Below are positions 8,230 to 17,258 of a DNA stretch of 64,000 nucleotides, piece after piece (position 1 is the first letter of the stretch; every line of letters begins with the position of its first letter). A program made the translations under genes and the position numbers. The notes below the pieces were generated by a model. That model was not told where the DNA came from, ran no database searches, and saw nothing but the letters and a program-made list of their open reading frames with translations. Location of the stretch: NCBI RefSeq assembly GCF_004115975.1, contig NZ_SDDZ01000010.1, forward strand, positions 1-64,000, in the 5' to 3' direction. The DNA comes from Gelidibacter gilvus (GTDB lineage Bacteria > Bacteroidota > Bacteroidia > Flavobacteriales > Flavobacteriaceae).

Positions 8230-10014
8230 TTAAGCCTCCTCCGACTCAAAGACAGCGATGGCGTTTAAAAAGTAGCGACTGTACCGCTCTGCCTTCACTT
8301 TACCAATCCCCAACACTTCTTTAAACTCTGATTTGGTCTTTGGCCTTCTGGCTTCCATATCTTTTAAGGTCGCATCACTAAATACCACATAGGCTGGGAC
8401 TTTCGCTTCTTTGGCAATGGCTGAACGGAGTTCGCGCAGTTTCTGGAATAGTTTGGAATCGGCGGTGTGTTTAGGTCGATCGCCTTTGGTGGCCATGACT
8501 TGTTTTGGAGGAGTGGCCAATCTTACCGGTCGGTCATCAAATAATATAGCATTGGCCAACGGCGTCAATACCAATCGCCCATTTTCATGAAAGCGGATTT
8601 CCAAGATTCCTTGATTCAACATCTGAATAATGTACTGTTGCAAATCCAACCAGGACATCTCTTTAAGAAGGCCATACGTCTTGATGTTCTGATAGCCCTT
8701 GCCTAAAACATGATTGTTTTGAGCCCCCCGCAAGACGTCTATGACCATCCCGGTAGGTTCTTGTTCTTTAAGTCGATACACCGCCGAGCATACTTTTTTG
8801 GTCAGAAGCGTGCCGTCAAAGTAGCGTGGTGGCGATTTACAGATATCGCAATTGTTGCAGTTTTCGGTATGGTGTTCTCCAAAATAATTAAGAAGCGCAA
8901 TACGGCGACAACTTAAAGCTTCAGCAAATTGCTGCATGCGCTCCAGTTTCGCTATTTGATAGTCGGCGTTGGAACTGTTTTCGGTAAACCTCCTTAGCTG
9001 AACCACATCGGCATACGAATAAAACAAAATATTATAGGCTGGAAGTCCATCGCGACCGCCTCGTCCTATCTCTTGGTAATACCCTTCGATATTTTTGGGC
9101 ATATTATAATGGATGACCCACCGCACGTTGCTTTTGTCAATGCCCATCCCAAAGGCAATAGTGGCCACAATGATCGGGGTGACATCATTGATAAAGCTTT
9201 CCTGAATGCTGTTTCGTTTTTCGGCAGTAAGCCCAGCATGATAGGCTTTGGCCTTGAAGCCACTTTTATTTAATTTTGTGGTGACCTCTTGCGTACTTTT
9301 TCTGCTCAAACAGTAAATAATGCCACTTTCATCGGGTCGCGTCTTTAGAAATCTAATGATCTGAGTAATGCGGTCGTTGCCGGGGCGCACTTCTAAATAA
9401 AGATTTTTCCGATCAAAAGAGGACAAGTGCACCTCAGCATCATAAATCTTCAATTGGGTCAGGATATCCTGTTGCGTAGCGCCATCAGCGGTGGCCGTAA
9501 ATGCTGCAATCGGTTTGTTTGGGAACTGCTTTTTGAGGTGGCCAAGTTGCGTATACGCAGGTCTAAAATCATGGCCCCAAGACGAAATACAATGGGCTTC
9601 GTCAACGGCGATTAAACTAATCTCTATCTCAGAAAAATATGGGGACAGGTTTTGCAAGCTTTCGGGCGCCACATAAATCAGTTTCAACGCGCCTTGTTGC
9701 AATTTGCTAAGGACGTCATGCTGTACGGAAACCTCTTGACTGCTGTTGTAATAAGCAGCAGGAATGCCATTGGTCAACAACGCATCCACTTGATCTTTCA
9801 TCAACGCAATCAAAGGCGAAATAACAATGGCCGTCCCTGGAAGTGCTAGCGCTGGCAACTGAAAACACACCGACTTCCCTCCTCCCGTAGGCATGATGGT
9901 CAATACATCCTTGCCATTGATGATATCGTTGACAATCCGCTCTTGGTTGGGCCGAAAACTACGGTATCCAAAATGGGTTTTTAAAAGTTCTAAAGTGGTA
10001 TCTGTACTGATCAT
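8230..10014 (-). CDS. recQ: ATP-dependent DNA helicase RecQ
   Basis: 594 residues, close to the usual 600 of RecQ. Helicase motifs in order: Walker A MPTGGGKS (residues 41-48), DEAH box in AVDEAHCISSWGHDFRP (about 135-150), SAT-like AFTATAD, and the motif VI region QEIGRGGRDG (about 318-327). The zinc-binding Cys cluster follows (SCRRIALLNYFG, then CNNCDIC, about 370-395), then a winged-helix RQC region and a C-terminal HRDC domain (about 515-585, with FSDATLKDMEARRP and LGIGKVKAERY). It unwinds 3'-5' in recombination and fork repair. Single gene with no partner visible. Confidence 0.95.
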   Translation of the reverse strand: MISTDTTLELLKTHFGYRSFRPNQERIVNDIINGKDVLTIMPTGGGKSVCFQLPALALPGTAIVISPLIALMKDQVDALLTNGIPAAYYNSSQEVSVQHDVLSKLQQGALKLIYVAPESLQNLSPYFSEIEISLIAVDEAHCISSWGHDFRPAYTQLGHLKKQFPNKPIAAFTATADGATQQDILTQLKIYDAEVHLSSFDRKNLYLEVRPGNDRITQIIRFLKTRPDESGIIYCLSRKSTQEVTTKLNKSGFKAKAYHAGLTAEKRNSIQESFINDVTPIIVATIAFGMGIDKSNVRWVIHYNMPKNIEGYYQEIGRGGRDGLPAYNILFYSYADVVQLRRFTENSSNADYQIAKLERMQQFAEALSCRRIALLNYFGEHHTENCNNCDICKSPPRYFDGTLLTKKVCSAVYRLKEQEPTGMVIDVLRGAQNNHVLGKGYQNIKTYGLLKEMSWLDLQQYIIQMLNQGILEIRFHENGRLVLTPLANAILFDDRPVRLATPPKQVMATKGDRPKHTADSKLFQKLRELRSAIAKEAKVPAYVVFSDATLKDMEARRPKTKSEFKEVLGIGKVKAERYSRYFLNAIAVFESEEA

Positions 10015-10613
10015 TTTTTTTCTTTAAAGAGACACTGGCAAAGGTGTCTTTCCTGTTTTTGGGCTCTGAATTAGCGCTTAGAATTCAGGAACACCTAGGT
10101 TCTTGAGGTCTATTTCAATAATTAAAAGTGGGAAAATCAAGTTTTATTCAATAAACTTATGTGGGATAAATTCACTTTTATAAGCGGGGTCAAAGGTACT
10201 GATTTCAAGATTGAATTCTAAGTTTGTTGTGAACAGTAATTCGTTTTGTATTCAACCTGCTTTGTGATGGCATTTATATTTTCCGCTCATATAACTCAGA
10301 AACAATTTGTTGGCAGTGTAAGGACGCTTTGTGGGAACTGATTTCAAATGAGCGCTGGCGGCCGGACATGTAACATGAACAACAGCGAAGAAGCAGATAG
10401 AAATCAGGAAAGCGGTTGCCACAAGTGTTCTAAAAAGCTGTAAAATACCGAGATCAACCTATTGGATATTTTGGGGAAAGGTCTTAGATTGGCGGCTGCA
10501 AATTGGCATCAATAAACCTAGCTTATGAGAAAATTGGGTGGCGACACTTCCTGTCGTATTCATATAAAGTAGCTATAGATGGATTGATTACTTATAAATA
10601 TTAGCTGTAAGAT
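10015..10613. other. Gene-free spacer
   Basis: About 600 bp without a credible gene. A 23-codon frame beginning near 10375 (ending CHKCSKKL) is too short to call. The base composition is more GC-mixed between 10330 and 10500 than in the flanks, but no repeat or hairpin with clear function was found. Confidence 0.3.
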
Positions 10614-11180
10614 ATGATGAAAAAAACCCTAATACTCTTAATAATAATTCTGACTTCAAATTTGGCCGAAGCACAATTTATTAAAGAAAAATCAATCCAT
10701 GCTCAAATTGGCTATGGATTAAGTGCGCCGTACAATAGCGTTGATGAAGTTGTGGACACTGGTTTTTTTGCACAAGGAGAACTGGTCATGAAAGTGACTT
10801 CTTGGGTTGAATTGAAGCCGTATGCAGGTTTTATTTTGACCAACTCCAACGGAAAAGATTTAAATGACAATCCAACGGATGAAAAAGCCGAAACAAAAGC
10901 CTTTTTACTTGGCGGAAAAGTAAGATTGCGCGCGCCAATTCCTTGGGTGGCACCTTACGTTGAAGTTGGCATGGGAACTTCAATTGGGAAATTTGAAACC
11001 TTTACAACTTATGATACTTATGACAAAAGTGGCCTTATTTACCATATCCCTTTTTCATTTGGACTTGAATTGGGAAAAAACCATAATGTCGATTTAGGAT
11101 TTGCTTATTTCTTTCAACCCTCAGTGCAACAATACGCTGGAGCATTTGCGGTAGGAATCACATTTCCTCTGAATAATTAA
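10614..11180 (+). CDS. Outer-membrane beta-barrel protein
   Basis: 188 residues. A signal peptide (MMKKTLILLIIILTSNLAEAQ) is followed by alternating amphipathic strands typical of small eight-strand barrels (HAQIGYGLSAPYN, ELKPYAGFILT, APYVEVGMGTS, VDLGFAYFFQP), and it ends in a strand VGITFPLNN. It resembles the porin-like or OMP_b-brl families. No partner gene is evident and the function is unknown. First of a long run of + strand single genes. Confidence 0.7.
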   Translation: MMKKTLILLIIILTSNLAEAQFIKEKSIHAQIGYGLSAPYNSVDEVVDTGFFAQGELVMKVTSWVELKPYAGFILTNSNGKDLNDNPTDEKAETKAFLLGGKVRLRAPIPWVAPYVEVGMGTSIGKFETFTTYDTYDKSGLIYHIPFSFGLELGKNHNVDLGFAYFFQPSVQQYAGAFAVGITFPLNN

Positions 11181-11480
11181 AGACTAAGGTGATATTCCCG
11201 CTAACGATGAAAATGGCGGATTCCAGGTGTTTGATTAGTGGTAAAAACAAGTTGTAAATAATTCCTCCCATTTCGGGAAAAAGATGAAGCTCTTAATGCT
11301 AATGTTTTAAGAAATGATTAAATAAAGGCTGTTGCTGCACGGAACTTCCTCTGTCATGTACCTGTTTGCAATTGACCACGTCATAACACGCCACAGCGCA
11401 TACACGTATTACAAAATCAAATATTACCAAAAGATAGCGCAACCATTTCATAAAATACCATCTATAAGTAAACCTAAATT
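11181..11480. other. Gene-free spacer
   Basis: 300 bp without a gene. A segment at 11335-11415 is richer in GC and contains phrases such as ccacgtcataacacgccacagcgc. No clear hairpin or known site. Confidence 0.3.
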
Positions 11481-11825
11481 ATGAAAAACGGAACTTACAA
11501 AATGCTTTTAATAGCAATCATGACCTTCACTTTCTATTCTTGTAACAATGTTGACGATAATAATGAGCTATTTAATGCTGTTGTCATTGGAAAAGGATTG
11601 GACTGCGGCGATTCATTTCTGATAAAATTTAATGAAAACAGTCCAGGATTACCAAGCTCAATTGACAATACATACTACGAGATAAATTTACCGAATGAAT
11701 TTAAAGTGGCAGGGAAAGAAATAGTAGTAGATTTCAGAAAACCAAAAGAAAATGAATATTTCCCTTGTACCACGTTAGGAATTGGATATAATCTCATTTA
11801 TATTATATCAGCAAAATCCAAATAA
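11481..11825 (+). CDS. Small lipoprotein, unknown function
   Basis: 114 residues. Basic start, hydrophobic helix and lipobox-like FYSC with the Cys at residue 21, followed by an acidic Asp/Asn linker (NNVDDNNE), typical of surface-exposed lipoproteins in this phylum. The mature part has two more Cys (LDCGD and FPCTT) that could form a disulfide. No family recognised. Its neighbours are unrelated single genes. Confidence 0.6.
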   Translation: MKNGTYKMLLIAIMTFTFYSCNNVDDNNELFNAVVIGKGLDCGDSFLIKFNENSPGLPSSIDNTYYEINLPNEFKVAGKEIVVDFRKPKENEYFPCTTLGIGYNLIYIISAKSK

Positions 11826-12143
11826 CCTTTGACTTGAAATCTCTTTGTTCAATTTCAAAAAATGATAAAAAATTTTACTTAGATTTCGAATTTAACAATA
11901 CGGAATTAAGAAAGAAAAGCCAGCGCAAAATACCATGTAAGAATAAACAGCCGAAGAATTGTTCTGGCGGGTTGCTTAATTCTCGTCTACTTAGAAAATC
12001 GGCAGCGCCCAAAAGCATTGCAGGAAGGATTTTCCACAGGCTCGGTCATTATTTCGTAACTAATCAAACACAAATAAGTTGGTCAGAAACCAAAAAACAA
12101 ACCGAATATTAAGAACTGATTGATTTTTTAAGTATTATTAAAA
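11826..12143. other. Spacer with hairpin related to one at 32.0 kb
   Basis: A + strand open frame at 11834-12112 has only a TTG start and no recognisable family, so it is not called. A hairpin GAAAATC (from about 11994) and GATTTTC (12028-12034) encloses the 28-bp segment 12007-12034, which matches 32018-32045 at 26 of 28 positions. Both sit downstream of small lipoprotein genes and may be related terminator-like elements. Confidence 0.4.
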
Positions 12144-12530
12144 ATGGAACATAGCGAAGAATTTGAACAGGCAATCCAAAGTTTTTCGAACGAAATAAAA
12201 GAAATTGCAAGGCAAACGAGAAAATTGATATATAAAGTGCTTCCCGAAGTTGTCGAAGTCGTTTGGATTAGGCAAAAAAACATAGGATTTGGAACCGGTC
12301 CCAAGAAAAAAACTGAACATTTTTGTTGGGTAATGCCAGCAACAAACCACGTAAATTTAGGATTTAACTATGGTGCGGAACTTCCCGACCCCAAAAATTT
12401 ACTTGAAGGAACGGGAAAACTATTTAGACATTATAAAGTCAAATCAGTTAAGGAATTATCCAATCCTGATTTGATTAAAATATTAAAATACTCAACAACT
12501 TATAAAATTCCACCTATAAATACAAAATAA
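12144..12530 (+). CDS. DUF1801 family protein
   Basis: 128 residues with the layout of DUF1801 (YdhG-like) proteins: an N-terminal helix, a VLPEVVEVVWIRQKNIGFG segment corresponding to the family's basic/Gly motif, then strands KTEHFCWVMPATNHVNLGF and a C-terminal helix with an RHYKVKS segment. Cytoplasmic, with no signal. The biochemical role of the family is not well defined. Start at the ATG with no better alternative. Isolated gene. Confidence 0.75.
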   Translation: MEHSEEFEQAIQSFSNEIKEIARQTRKLIYKVLPEVVEVVWIRQKNIGFGTGPKKKTEHFCWVMPATNHVNLGFNYGAELPDPKNLLEGTGKLFRHYKVKSVKELSNPDLIKILKYSTTYKIPPINTK

Positions 12531-12532
12531 AA

Positions 12533-12604
12533 AAAATAGGAAGGAAGAATCCGTAGATTTAACTAACGAAGAGTTACTTAAAGAAAAAAGTAAGATACAA
12601 TAAA
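12533..12604 (+). pseudogene. Remnant start region of a small membrane protein
   Basis: A short frame reading VDLTNEELLKEKSKIQ resembles the conserved start of small flavobacterial two-helix membrane proteins (TNEELLKxEKxLK), but stops before any membrane helix. Probably a decayed fragment; weak evidence. Confidence 0.25.
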
Positions 12605-12628
12605 ACAAAATAGCCAACGCATCACTTA

Positions 12629-12862
12629 TTGGATTATAAGTTGGAATCTTTTTATCTAGTGCAGTCAAAAACGGATTTGGATTTTTTACGTTTTTTCGCA
12701 CTAGCATTTAAACTTGGAGGAGGAATTGCAAATAATTTCACAAAAAAAATAGCTTTACAGATAACTATGGACTTTAATAATACTATTTCAAAATTTTATA
12801 AGGAATCTGATTTCAGGTTTAAATCCTTTGCTTTAGGAATTGGAATTATAAAAAGCGTATAA
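12629..12862 (+). pseudogene. C-terminal fragment of an outer-membrane barrel protein
   Basis: 77 codons. From about residue 22 the translation looks like the last strands of a small beta-barrel (FALAFKLGGGIANNF, KIALQITMDFN, KSFALGIGIIK). There is no signal peptide and the first 20 residues are unlike the family, so this is most likely the 3' end of a truncated gene rather than a functional protein. Confidence 0.45.
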
Positions 12863-12915
12863 AACGCTGGTTAACAAAGTATGAGATATTGCCCACAAAC
12901 TAAATAAAATCGGAA

Positions 12916-13725
12916 ATGACAGGAATATTAGCACAAATTATTGCCATTACATCTTTCGGAAATGAATATCTGAAAAACGGAAAATTATCAGGTTTTTATC
13001 CGAAAAATACTGCTTTTCAACATTGCGAGTTTGTTGACTTTAGAGAAATGAAAAAAAAGAATATTTTCGGTTCTAAAAAGGAAATAACTGTTTCCAAAAA
13101 TCCTCTCGAATGGTTTGAGTATTTAAAATCTAACAATTGTATCAAACTTCGACTTTTCTATAAAAGCGTTAAAGAAGATGACCATAAAATGGCTGGATTT
13201 GTTGGAGGTGGCGGAAACTGGTTTATAGAAACGATTTATCCAACTCATTCCGATTTTTGGTTAAGTAAATGGATTCACGATAAGAATTCGACCGAAAAAC
13301 TTTGGCAAGTCACTTATGGAAAAGCAATGGAAAATCGACCAACCATAAACCAACAAATGGACATTACTCAAACAAGAGAAAATTTAAAAACTTGTCTCGA
13401 AAATATATCTGAATTTGCTTATGAAGAAACAACAGCAAACTGGGGGAGACTATTTAAAAATGCCAAAGAAACGCTTGAAAATGAAAATCCAGAAGCTGAC
13501 TTCTACCATTATGACTTGATCCTTTGGAATAATTATGATTTAGAAAACAGACAATTATTAATGTCAGCGAGCAAAGCATTTGTGTTTGGCGGAATGGGTT
13601 CTTGGAATGATATGTCATTTGAGAAAAAAGAAATAGAAGAAAAATATAATAAACTATCAAGCGAATTGTATGGTTCTATGATGATGTCCATAACTTGTGC
13701 GATTAACAAAGATAAAATGGAATAA
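12916..13725 (+). CDS. Hypothetical protein, unrecognised
   Basis: 269 residues, no signal peptide or membrane helix, so cytoplasmic. Features are a Gly-rich turn FVGGGGNWFIET (about residues 95-106), a basic N-terminal half and an acidic C-terminal helix (KKEIEEKYNKLSSELYG). No catalytic motif or domain recognised. The start ATG at 12916 is followed by hydrophobic residues MTGILAQIIAI, but this is too short for a signal. Codon use is AT-rich like its neighbours. It sits alone between remnants. Confidence 0.55.
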   Translation: MTGILAQIIAITSFGNEYLKNGKLSGFYPKNTAFQHCEFVDFREMKKKNIFGSKKEITVSKNPLEWFEYLKSNNCIKLRLFYKSVKEDDHKMAGFVGGGGNWFIETIYPTHSDFWLSKWIHDKNSTEKLWQVTYGKAMENRPTINQQMDITQTRENLKTCLENISEFAYEETTANWGRLFKNAKETLENENPEADFYHYDLILWNNYDLENRQLLMSASKAFVFGGMGSWNDMSFEKKEIEEKYNKLSSELYGSMMMSITCAINKDKME

Positions 13726-13906
13726 AGATGTGTATAAGCCATGGCTTGTCCTCGCCTAATAGGAAGTAACTGTTTGGAATTGTCCGTGACGTCCCACGCC
13801 ACTGCTCATAAAGGAAACGTTATCAATAAAATCGTTCCATTCACTAACTTAATAAAACGAATCTAAAATTATAGATTTGCAAAATGAAAACAAAAAATAG
13901 CTACTT

Positions 13907-14203
13907 ATGAATACTACAATACACCGAATTACAAAAATGGAAAACATATTAGACGAACTCACTTTAGTAGTTGAGAAATCTGACAAAGCCATGGATGAAC
14001 TTGCAGATTCTTTGAAAGATTTAAAAACATTAAAGAAATATTATGAATCGCAATATATGAAAGATGTTATGGCAGATAAAAGGAATGAAGTCCCACAAGA
14101 CCTTAAACGAGGCGTTTTGAGTGAGGATGCTGTTCATACGTTGCTTACCGATTTGGTTGAATTATCTGATAAAATGGAAAAACTGAGCAAAAAAATAAGA
14201 TGA
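13907..14203 (+). CDS. DUF4298 family protein
   Basis: 98 residues (or 88 from the Met at 13937). The pattern is that of DUF4298: RITKMENILDEL at the start, a YYESQYMKD segment mid-protein (about 46-54), and the GVLSEDAVHTLL motif (about 69-80), ending in a helix. A small all-helical cytoplasmic protein of unknown role, often a stand-alone gene. Isolated here. Confidence 0.75.
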   Translation: MNTTIHRITKMENILDELTLVVEKSDKAMDELADSLKDLKTLKKYYESQYMKDVMADKRNEVPQDLKRGVLSEDAVHTLLTDLVELSDKMEKLSKKIR

Positions 14204-14290
14204 TTTTATATTGTAGCAAGAGTCAGAAAAATCAATAAATGAATAAATCCCTATTGACAGCAATTGTGCCCAATAACCAGTAAAAAAACA

Positions 14291-14779
14291 ATGAAAAAAA
14301 CAGCTTACCTACTTATCCTGTTACTAACTCTAGGATGTTCAAAAAGTGATGATACTCAAGAGGAAGTTTCGGTTTGCCTCGAAAAAAACTTCCTAGAAAC
14401 CTTTGTGGTGGAACCAAACGATTGTTTCACTTTCAAGGATCGTCCGGGGTTGACCTTTACATTTCTCGGATTCGAGCCCTATACTAAAACACATCCCAGT
14501 AATGGTCCACATGCCATCATAAGCACGCGATTGGAGGAGGGCAATGAAACTTATGAATATTTTGGCAGTATGGTCTATGCAGGTCATGACCGGGAAAATC
14601 CTATATTTTCTGGACCAGTAAATACGGGAGTCAAGAAGATAAGTTATACCATTTTCTTCGATACTATTGAATTTACAGAAACCGCGACCCAATTTATATT
14701 TCATAGAGCGACCGTCCGTTTTGGATATTACGATTCTGAATTTGATAGAAATAGTGGTGTAACAAAATCAAAATTCTGA
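14291..14779 (+). CDS. Lipoprotein, unknown function
   Basis: About 162 residues from the ATG at 14291, chosen because it starts a lipoprotein signal (MKKTAYLLILLLTLGC, lipobox LGC); an earlier in-frame start at 14264 adds nine polar residues. An acidic linker (SKSDDTQEE) follows. The mature part is a likely beta-sandwich with two Cys near its start (VCLEKNF, PNDCFTF) that may form a disulfide. Family not recognised. Confidence 0.65.
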   Translation: MKKTAYLLILLLTLGCSKSDDTQEEVSVCLEKNFLETFVVEPNDCFTFKDRPGLTFTFLGFEPYTKTHPSNGPHAIISTRLEEGNETYEYFGSMVYAGHDRENPIFSGPVNTGVKKISYTIFFDTIEFTETATQFIFHRATVRFGYYDSEFDRNSGVTKSKF

Positions 14780-14961
14780 CTACCAATAATAAGGCATCTC
14801 ATAATTTAAGAATGTGAAAGAAAACAGAACGCAGTTTTTTTATTGGGGATCGGAATTATTGGTCTTCAACGGACTTTATACCAGCATTATACTTCTGAGG
14901 GATTCGGACTTTAAATAAACTTGTGAACCAATAAAAAAACATCTTCAAATCATCATTAGTA

Positions 14962-15399
14962 ATGGAACAGAACAAAGAAAAAAAGAAAGGTAAAACGGTG
15001 GGAATCATCGTGGGGGCTATCACTTTTGCGATCACATTTTATGCGGTGCAGCAGTTTTTTAAATCGGATGTGGCATCAGAATTAAAAACGGTTGCCTCGG
15101 ACTTCAACACTCAGGGTCCGATGCAATTAGACCAGTCGTTGAGATTGGACAGCATGGGGAGCATAGGCAAGACCAACTTTATTTATTACTATACTCTTTT
15201 GGAAATCGAAAAGTCTGAAGTTAATTTAGATACCGTCAACAAATATGTCCGCCCAAGCCTCATTGAGAATATAAAAACCAGTCCGGAATTAAAGATTTAT
15301 CGGGATAATAAGATTACCATGGACTATAAATATTACGATAAAAATGGCGCGTTTGCCATGGAAATTGCGATCACCCCCGAACTTTACAAATCGGAATAA
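14962..15399 (+). CDS. Single-helix membrane protein, unknown
   Basis: 145 residues: a lysine-rich cytoplasmic start (MEQNKEKKKGK), one membrane helix (about 12-32), then a periplasmic domain containing LRLDSMGS and VNLDTVNKYVRPSLIENIKT. Similar proteins occur widely in Bacteroidota without an assigned role. No lipobox. Single gene. Confidence 0.6.
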   Translation: MEQNKEKKKGKTVGIIVGAITFAITFYAVQQFFKSDVASELKTVASDFNTQGPMQLDQSLRLDSMGSIGKTNFIYYYTLLEIEKSEVNLDTVNKYVRPSLIENIKTSPELKIYRDNKITMDYKYYDKNGAFAMEIAITPELYKSE

Positions 15400-15579
15400 G
15401 CAGGCTTTTACCTATTGAGGATGATGCGAGCGACCCTACCTCACTGCTTCAGCTTAAAACATTACTTGTAAGACCGTTTTCTGAAGGTTCCAAACAACCC
15501 ATCCCACAAAACAACAGTTGGGAGCAATCAAATTGACCGACTAGAATAAAACAGTTTGTTTTGGGTAAAACTTTAAAAG

Positions 15580-16314
15580 ATGACCAATTCAGCCAAAAGA
15601 ATTACAGCAATCGCGATATTTTACGTTAGTGCCATAGGATTAAGATATTACATCACTGTAATTAAACCTGACTTCTTTATACATTCAAATCTTTATATCC
15701 ATGTCTTATTGCAAGGCATCGGTCCTCTCTTGGGTGGGCTTTTTGTTATAAAATTTCTGAAAAGACCAAGCGGATTAAAATTGTTCGGTATCGGATTTTC
15801 AAAAACACTTTTAGCGGTCAGTATTCCTATTGTCCTATTTTCGTTAGTTGGAATTCTGAATACAGGACAACTCTACTTGAATGCCCCAAAATATATAGCA
15901 CTTATCGTAATCTATGCCTTATTCGAGGAATACGGATGGCGAAACTATTTGCAAACAGAATTAAGTGAATTAAATAAAATCCTCAAGTATGTAATAATTA
16001 CAATATTATGGTTTGTTTGGCATTTGAATTTTCAATTGACGTTGAGCAACGGCCTATTTTTCCTAATGCTTTTCGCAGGCAGTTTCGGGATTGGCTATGT
16101 TGCCGACAGATCAAAATCCTTGATATTTGTAGCTTTATTTCACGCGTTCTTTAATATTTTACAGAGTGAACTGCTGCAGGGCATTGAATTGAATCTAAAA
16201 TTGATAATTGTTGCCATAAGCAGCATCAGTGCAATTTTGATTATGAAATATGATCTTAAGGATAAAACGGCATTTGTTCCAACGTCCAACCCGTATTATG
16301 GGAACGATAGTTAA
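15580..16314 (+). CDS. CPBP-family intramembrane protease
   Basis: 244 residues with about seven membrane helices. The CPBP (CAAX protease / bacteriocin-processing-like) motifs are present: EExxxR as E116-E117-YGW-R121, the second motif FVWHLNF with H148, and the third HAFFN with H188 and N192. These form the intramembrane metal-dependent active site of the ABI/Rce1 superfamily. The substrate is unknown. No bacteriocin gene is visible next to it. Confidence 0.85.
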   Translation: MTNSAKRITAIAIFYVSAIGLRYYITVIKPDFFIHSNLYIHVLLQGIGPLLGGLFVIKFLKRPSGLKLFGIGFSKTLLAVSIPIVLFSLVGILNTGQLYLNAPKYIALIVIYALFEEYGWRNYLQTELSELNKILKYVIITILWFVWHLNFQLTLSNGLFFLMLFAGSFGIGYVADRSKSLIFVALFHAFFNILQSELLQGIELNLKLIIVAISSISAILIMKYDLKDKTAFVPTSNPYYGNDS

Positions 16315-16343
16315 AGTTCAATAGCGCATTAAAGTCTTGTTTT

Positions 16344-16361
16344 AAGTGCTGCTGAGCACTT
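16344..16361. promoter_or_regulatory. Perfect 7-bp inverted repeat before the AraC gene
   Basis: AAGTGCT-GCTG-AGCACTT. It lies 30 bp after the protease stop and about 60 bp before the regulator's likely ATG. It could be a weak terminator or an operator; it is not followed by a T run on either strand, which favours an operator. Confidence 0.35.
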
Positions 16362-16420
16362 ATAAAGAAAGCTGTATATTTACCTTATATCCCATTTACA
16401 GATCCATCGAAAACATACCC

Positions 16421-17194
16421 ATGCTATTTGATAATTTAGAATACATCAGTATCACCAACCAAACCACCGAATTTCCAAAACATTTTCACGAAACGTTTTG
16501 TATTTCACTGATTCACAAAGGTATTGAACAGATTGATTTTGACAATCGGAGCCTTTTTAGTGAATCGGGTAGCATCTCCATTACCAATCCTTATGAAATA
16601 CATTCCAATCCGTTACTGGATAAAAATTCGCAACTGGCATTTGACACGCTTTACGTATCGAATGACCTTATGAAACATGTGACAAAAGGAAAAAACATCC
16701 GGTTTGTCAATCGAAAAATAAACAGTCCTCAGGCCAACCAATTGTTCCTGGACTTAAAAAAAGCAATGGACCTCAGAAATCCTAAAGCGATTGTGTCGTA
16801 CCTATCCCAGTTTGTGAAAACCTTAAAACAGCATTCGGAAGAAAGCGAGAACGAACCTTTGGAAATGGACTTCAGTAATTTTAAACAAATCAACACGTAT
16901 ATCGAAAATCATATTACTGATAGTTTTTGCCTGGAAGAATTGTCCCAGATGGCTCATATCAACAAATTTGGATTCATTAAAAACTTTAAATCGGCAACTG
17001 GACTGACCCCAATGAACTACATCCTGATGAAAAAGATTTTCTCGTGCAAGCAAATGATTGTCGCAGATTCGAACCTCACGGAATTGGCCTATCATTATAA
17101 TTTCACTGATATGGCACATTTCTCCAATACGTTTAAACGGTATATTGGGATTTCACCCAAAGCCTATCAAACCAGACTGATCGACATCCCGTAA
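16421..17194 (+). CDS. AraC-family transcriptional regulator
   Basis: About 257 residues from the ATG at 16421 (MLFDNLEYISIT); the frame opens 25 codons earlier, but that part lacks family character. N-terminal cupin-like ligand-binding domain (about 1-150: FPKHFHETFCIS, then SISITNPYEIHSNP). The C-terminal double helix-turn-helix (about 165-255) contains CLEELSQMAHINKFGFIKNFKSATG and LAYHYNFTDMAHFSNTFKRYIGISPKAYQ, the AraC signature. Likely a ligand-responsive activator. The target may be the gene downstream, which starts 65 bp later. Confidence 0.85.
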   Translation: MLFDNLEYISITNQTTEFPKHFHETFCISLIHKGIEQIDFDNRSLFSESGSISITNPYEIHSNPLLDKNSQLAFDTLYVSNDLMKHVTKGKNIRFVNRKINSPQANQLFLDLKKAMDLRNPKAIVSYLSQFVKTLKQHSEESENEPLEMDFSNFKQINTYIENHITDSFCLEELSQMAHINKFGFIKNFKSATGLTPMNYILMKKIFSCKQMIVADSNLTELAYHYNFTDMAHFSNTFKRYIGISPKAYQTRLIDIP

Positions 17195-17232
17195 TTGCCA
17201 ATATTCTACAAGTGCCTCTTATAGCTTCCCCT

Positions 17233-17240
17233 TACCTTTG
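17233..17240 (+). promoter_or_regulatory. Candidate -7 element TACCTTTG
   Basis: Exact TAnnTTTG match 18 bp before the ATG at 17259, implying a very short leader. No well-spaced -33 TTG seen. Confidence 0.4.
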
Positions 17241-17258
17241 TTGAAATCTTAGATGTAA

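Noticed and set aside
11834-12112. 92-codon open frame with a TTG start
   Set aside because: No family, unusual composition, overlaps a hairpin shared with another spacer. Not called as a gene.
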